The position numbers and the translations under genes were made by a program. The notes below the pieces were generated by a model. The model was not told where the DNA came from and did not search any database. It saw only the letters and a list, made by a program, of their open reading frames with translations. Of a stretch of DNA of 43,233 nucleotides, positions 41,062-43,233 are shown piece after piece (within the stretch, counting starts at the first letter, position 1; the number at the start of each line of letters is the position of its first letter). Where the stretch lies: the NCBI GenBank assembly GCA_964619265.1, contig CAZUCE010000037.1, positions 1-43,233 on the forward strand, given 5' to 3'. This stretch comes from CAZUCE01 sp964619265 (GTDB lineage Bacteria; Planctomycetota; UBA1135; GCA-002686595).

Positions 41062-43233
41062 CTACTCGAGCCCGTAGATGCGCTGGTTCCCGCTTGAGTC
41101 GTTTGCGGTGAAGAACAGACTGCCATTCGCGGCCGCACGCAGAGCGACGTCATCGCCGGCCGGAGCCCCCATCGTGGTGTCCGCGGCGCGGTAGGCGATG
41201 CGGTTCAGGGTGTCGTAGACGCCTAGGTTGCGAGTGCCGAGACCTGAGTCCAGCAACACGAGGCCGAGCTTGCCGGACCCAAACGCCTGCATCTCACCAA
41301 ACTCGTCGTCGGTCATGTCGTCGTTGATCTCGATGATCTGGCGAACCTCTCCGGTTGCGTCGTTGAAGCTGAAGAGCTTGCGCGCGCCGTTCTCATTGTC
41401 AGCTAGGAAGACAACCTCGGTGCCTGCCACGACCAGATCGGAGATGTTGTCGGAGACCAGGGAATCCCCGGCAGTGTTGGTGAGCAGTTCAGCTCGCAGC
41501 GGCACAAAGGTGGGCTGGTAGCGGTGCAACTTTTGAACGCCACCGGGAGGGGCGCCGTCTTCGGTTCGCATCGCGGTGAAGTACAAATCTCCGTTGAAGG
41601 CCAGCAGGTTCTGCGGGTCGTCGGAGACCATCGGGTCCTCCTGGAAGTCTGTAATCTGGACCAGGGCGTTGGAGGCGTCGTCCCAGCGGAACAGCTTCCG
41701 GAAGCCGTTTGCGTTTTCAGCCGTCAAGTAGAGGATGCCGTCGAGAACAACCAGTTCGTCGGGATTCAGATTGTCCGTGGTCGACAGGAGGTTCTGCTCG
41801 TCGGTCGCCGGATCATAGCTGTACAAGCGCCGTTCGCCATTCACGTCGAGCGCCGTGTAGAAGAGGAGACCGTCGAGGGCCGTCAGCGACTGGGGGACGT
41901 CACCGCCTGGAGCGTCGTCTGAGGTGTCGGACACCAACGTGGGAAACCCGCCTGGGCTGTAGAAGTACAGATCGGAGTTGCCGGCAGAGTTCACGGCCGT
42001 AAAGGCCAAGTTGCCCTCGAGGTCGGCGATTTCGCCGATCATGTCGTCCATGTCGTCGTTGATGTCGGCAACTTGCTGGATCGAATTCGACGTGGGGTCC
42101 AGAAGGAACAGTGCGCGGTAAGGGGGGGGGCCGGAAGGAAGTGTCTCGCGCAAGGCAGTGAACACCAGTTGATTTCCGAGAGTACCAAGCACAACCGGCT
42201 CGTCGGATGCTGCTCCTGGAGGCGATGGAGGGTCCGTTCTCGGGTTGGTGTCGGAGACACGCTCTAGGATGGCGGCCGTCGAGCCGTCAGCCGGGGTGAA
42301 TGCGTAGAGCTCCACGTCGCCCTCGAAGTCTTCGATGGCGCCATAAAACACACCGTTCAACTCGGTCCACTCCCCGTCGGCCGCACCGGCTAGCAGCGGG
42401 TCGGAGACCTGGGCGAGCTGAAGCAGCTCGGTGTGGATCGTGTTCGTGGAGAACGGTCCCAGGGCCGGTGTCGTCGGCGACGAAGGAAGCTCGAAGTCGA
42501 GTCCGAGGGTGCCGTCCTCGATTAAGATGTCCGCGGAGCTGAACAAGAAGGTCGGCAGCCCCACCATCAGGGTGTCGTAGGGGGCCTGGGGCGTGAAGGT
42601 CCAACCCAGGTCTTCGTCGAGCTCCGAGTCGCTGACCGTGATGACCGCGGACAAGGCCGTGCTGGAGTCACCGAGCGCACGCGGAACGTCACTGGTCGTT
42701 CCAGGGACGTTCTCGAGGTCCACAAGCGACTCGAACGAGTCGATCGGGCTCTCGTTCTCGTTGAGGAATGCGACAGCCGTCGGGGGCTCAAGGAAGAGGC
42801 CGGGCGAGAAGTTTGCGGAGAGGGGAACCGAACCGACTCCGGCAATATCGGTGATCACCAGCGGGCGGTCGCTCGAGATGAAAACCTGGGGATTCCGCAC
42901 GCCTAGCACGATCGTCTCTTCGTCGGACTCGGTGCCGTCCGTAGCCGTGATGGTGTAGGTCATCTCCGCGACGATCACGTCGGGGGCGCCGCTGATCACA
43001 CCGGTGGTTGAGTCGAGCATGAGCCCCGAGGGGAGCGCGGGATCGACCGAGTAGCCGGTGATTGCGGCGTTTGCGCCGACCGGAGCCAGCTCGGTGATCG
43101 TCGCAAGGATCGGAAGGCTGAGCGCCTCGGTTTGGCCGTAGCCCTCGAAGAGCTCCCCCGGCGGCGGCGGCGGGGGGGGCGGCGGCGGGGCGCCGGAATC
43201 ATCGCCGCCGCTGCTGCAGGCCACCAGAGGGCA
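41062..43233 (-). CDS. Repeat-rich secreted lipoprotein, 5' end cut by the window
   Basis: The reading frame runs off the right edge; the first visible residues are C-P-L-V-A-C-S-S-G-G-D-D, so L-V-A-C is a lipobox and the true start lies beyond 43233. About 720 residues are seen. A poly-Pro linker of ten residues follows the anchor, then an Ig/cadherin-like (He_PIG) domain with LPSGLMLDSTTGVISGAP. The C-terminal half contains about eight repeats of the form L-x-F-T-A-x(4-10)-G-x-x-x-L-Y-x-x-D, for example LFYTALDVNGERRLYSYD and LYLTAENANGFRKLFRWD. These are probably beta-propeller blades related to ELWxxDGT repeats. Linkers contain acidic INDDM words twice. It ends near a strong terminator. 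The function is unknown; surface display is likely. Confidence 0.85.
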   Translation of the reverse strand, partial: CPLVACSSGGDDSGAPPPPPPPPPPGELFEGYGQTEALSLPILATITELAPVGANAAITGYSVDPALPSGLMLDSTTGVISGAPDVIVAEMTYTITATDGTESDEETIVLGVRNPQVFISSDRPLVITDIAGVGSVPLSANFSPGLFLEPPTAVAFLNENESPIDSFESLVDLENVPGTTSDVPRALGDSSTALSAVITVSDSELDEDLGWTFTPQAPYDTLMVGLPTFLFSSADILIEDGTLGLDFELPSSPTTPALGPFSTNTIHTELLQLAQVSDPLLAGAADGEWTELNGVFYGAIEDFEGDVELYAFTPADGSTAAILERVSDTNPRTDPPSPPGAASDEPVVLGTLGNQLVFTALRETLPSGPPPYRALFLLDPTSNSIQQVADINDDMDDMIGEIADLEGNLAFTAVNSAGNSDLYFYSPGGFPTLVSDTSDDAPGGDVPQSLTALDGLLFYTALDVNGERRLYSYDPATDEQNLLSTTDNLNPDELVVLDGILYLTAENANGFRKLFRWDDASNALVQITDFQEDPMVSDDPQNLLAFNGDLYFTAMRTEDGAPPGGVQKLHRYQPTFVPLRAELLTNTAGDSLVSDNISDLVVAGTEVVFLADNENGARKLFSFNDATGEVRQIIEINDDMTDDEFGEMQAFGSGKLGLVLLDSGLGTRNLGVYDTLNRIAYRAADTTMGAPAGDDVALRAAANGSLFFTANDSSGNQRIYGLE

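Noticed and set aside
1..43233. Mobile elements, CRISPR arrays, tRNA or rRNA genes
   Set aside because: No transposase or integrase motifs, no spaced direct-repeat array, no rRNA or cloverleaf signatures were seen on either strand by eye.

Overview
The window is GC-rich bacterial chromosome, with strong G/C preference at third codon positions, frequent GTG and TTG starts and many overlapping start/stop junctions. The gene content is core and chromosomal: DNA replication and repair, tRNA modification, protein export, chromosome segregation and cell-surface glycosylation. I see no phage, IS element, CRISPR array, rRNA or tRNA. Two large secreted lipoproteins with homopolymeric Gly or Pro linkers after the lipid-anchored Cys, a MenG/UbiE methyltransferase, long proline-rich tails and a PrkA-YeaH-SpoVR operon would fit a Planctomycetota-like or other deep-branching Gram-negative lineage. 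That placement is inference; no phylogenetic marker was compared.

Layout. 1-411: no convincing gene, two inverted repeats. 412-3753: beta-propeller lipoprotein with a strong terminator. 3917-5502: menaquinone methyltransferase translationally coupled to a CPBP (glutamic-type) membrane protease. 5626-8814: DNA polymerase III delta subunit and MutL. 8827-9879 (minus): secreted protein of unknown function, divergent from miaA (9912-10937). 10953-11537 (minus): small lipoprotein whose terminator lies inside the end of miaA. 12062-14940: hisS, nadD and a WecA/MraY-like phosphoglycosyl transferase. 14927-15961 (minus): parvulin-type chaperone/isomerase. 16224-20700: metallophosphoesterase, yidC, mnmE. 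20903-27732: nrdR, an unusual ATP-cone/NrdD-like protein, smc. 28193-32809: prkA, yeaH-type and spoVR genes in a tight operon. 32806-34818 (minus): OPT-family transporter. 34948-40926: four glycosyltransferase genes, one a GT2-GT4 fusion. 41062-43233 (minus): a second repeat-rich lipoprotein, cut by the window edge.

The most interesting locus is 20903-23787. NrdR, the zinc-ribbon/ATP-cone repressor of ribonucleotide reductase genes, is followed with a one-base overlap by a 783-residue protein. That protein has one clear ATP-cone, a second ATP-cone-like segment, and then a region resembling class III (anaerobic) ribonucleotide reductase NrdD. It stops before the Zn-ribbon and glycyl-radical loop and lacks the usual cysteine motif. 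It looks like an enzyme-derived nucleotide sensor or NrdR partner rather than a reductase. Other points of note are a MnmE with altered GTPase motifs, a WecA-like enzyme with a rewritten active-site loop, a long acidic tail on SMC, a cluster of palindromic repeats between smc and prkA, and two convergent gene pairs that overlap at their stop codons.
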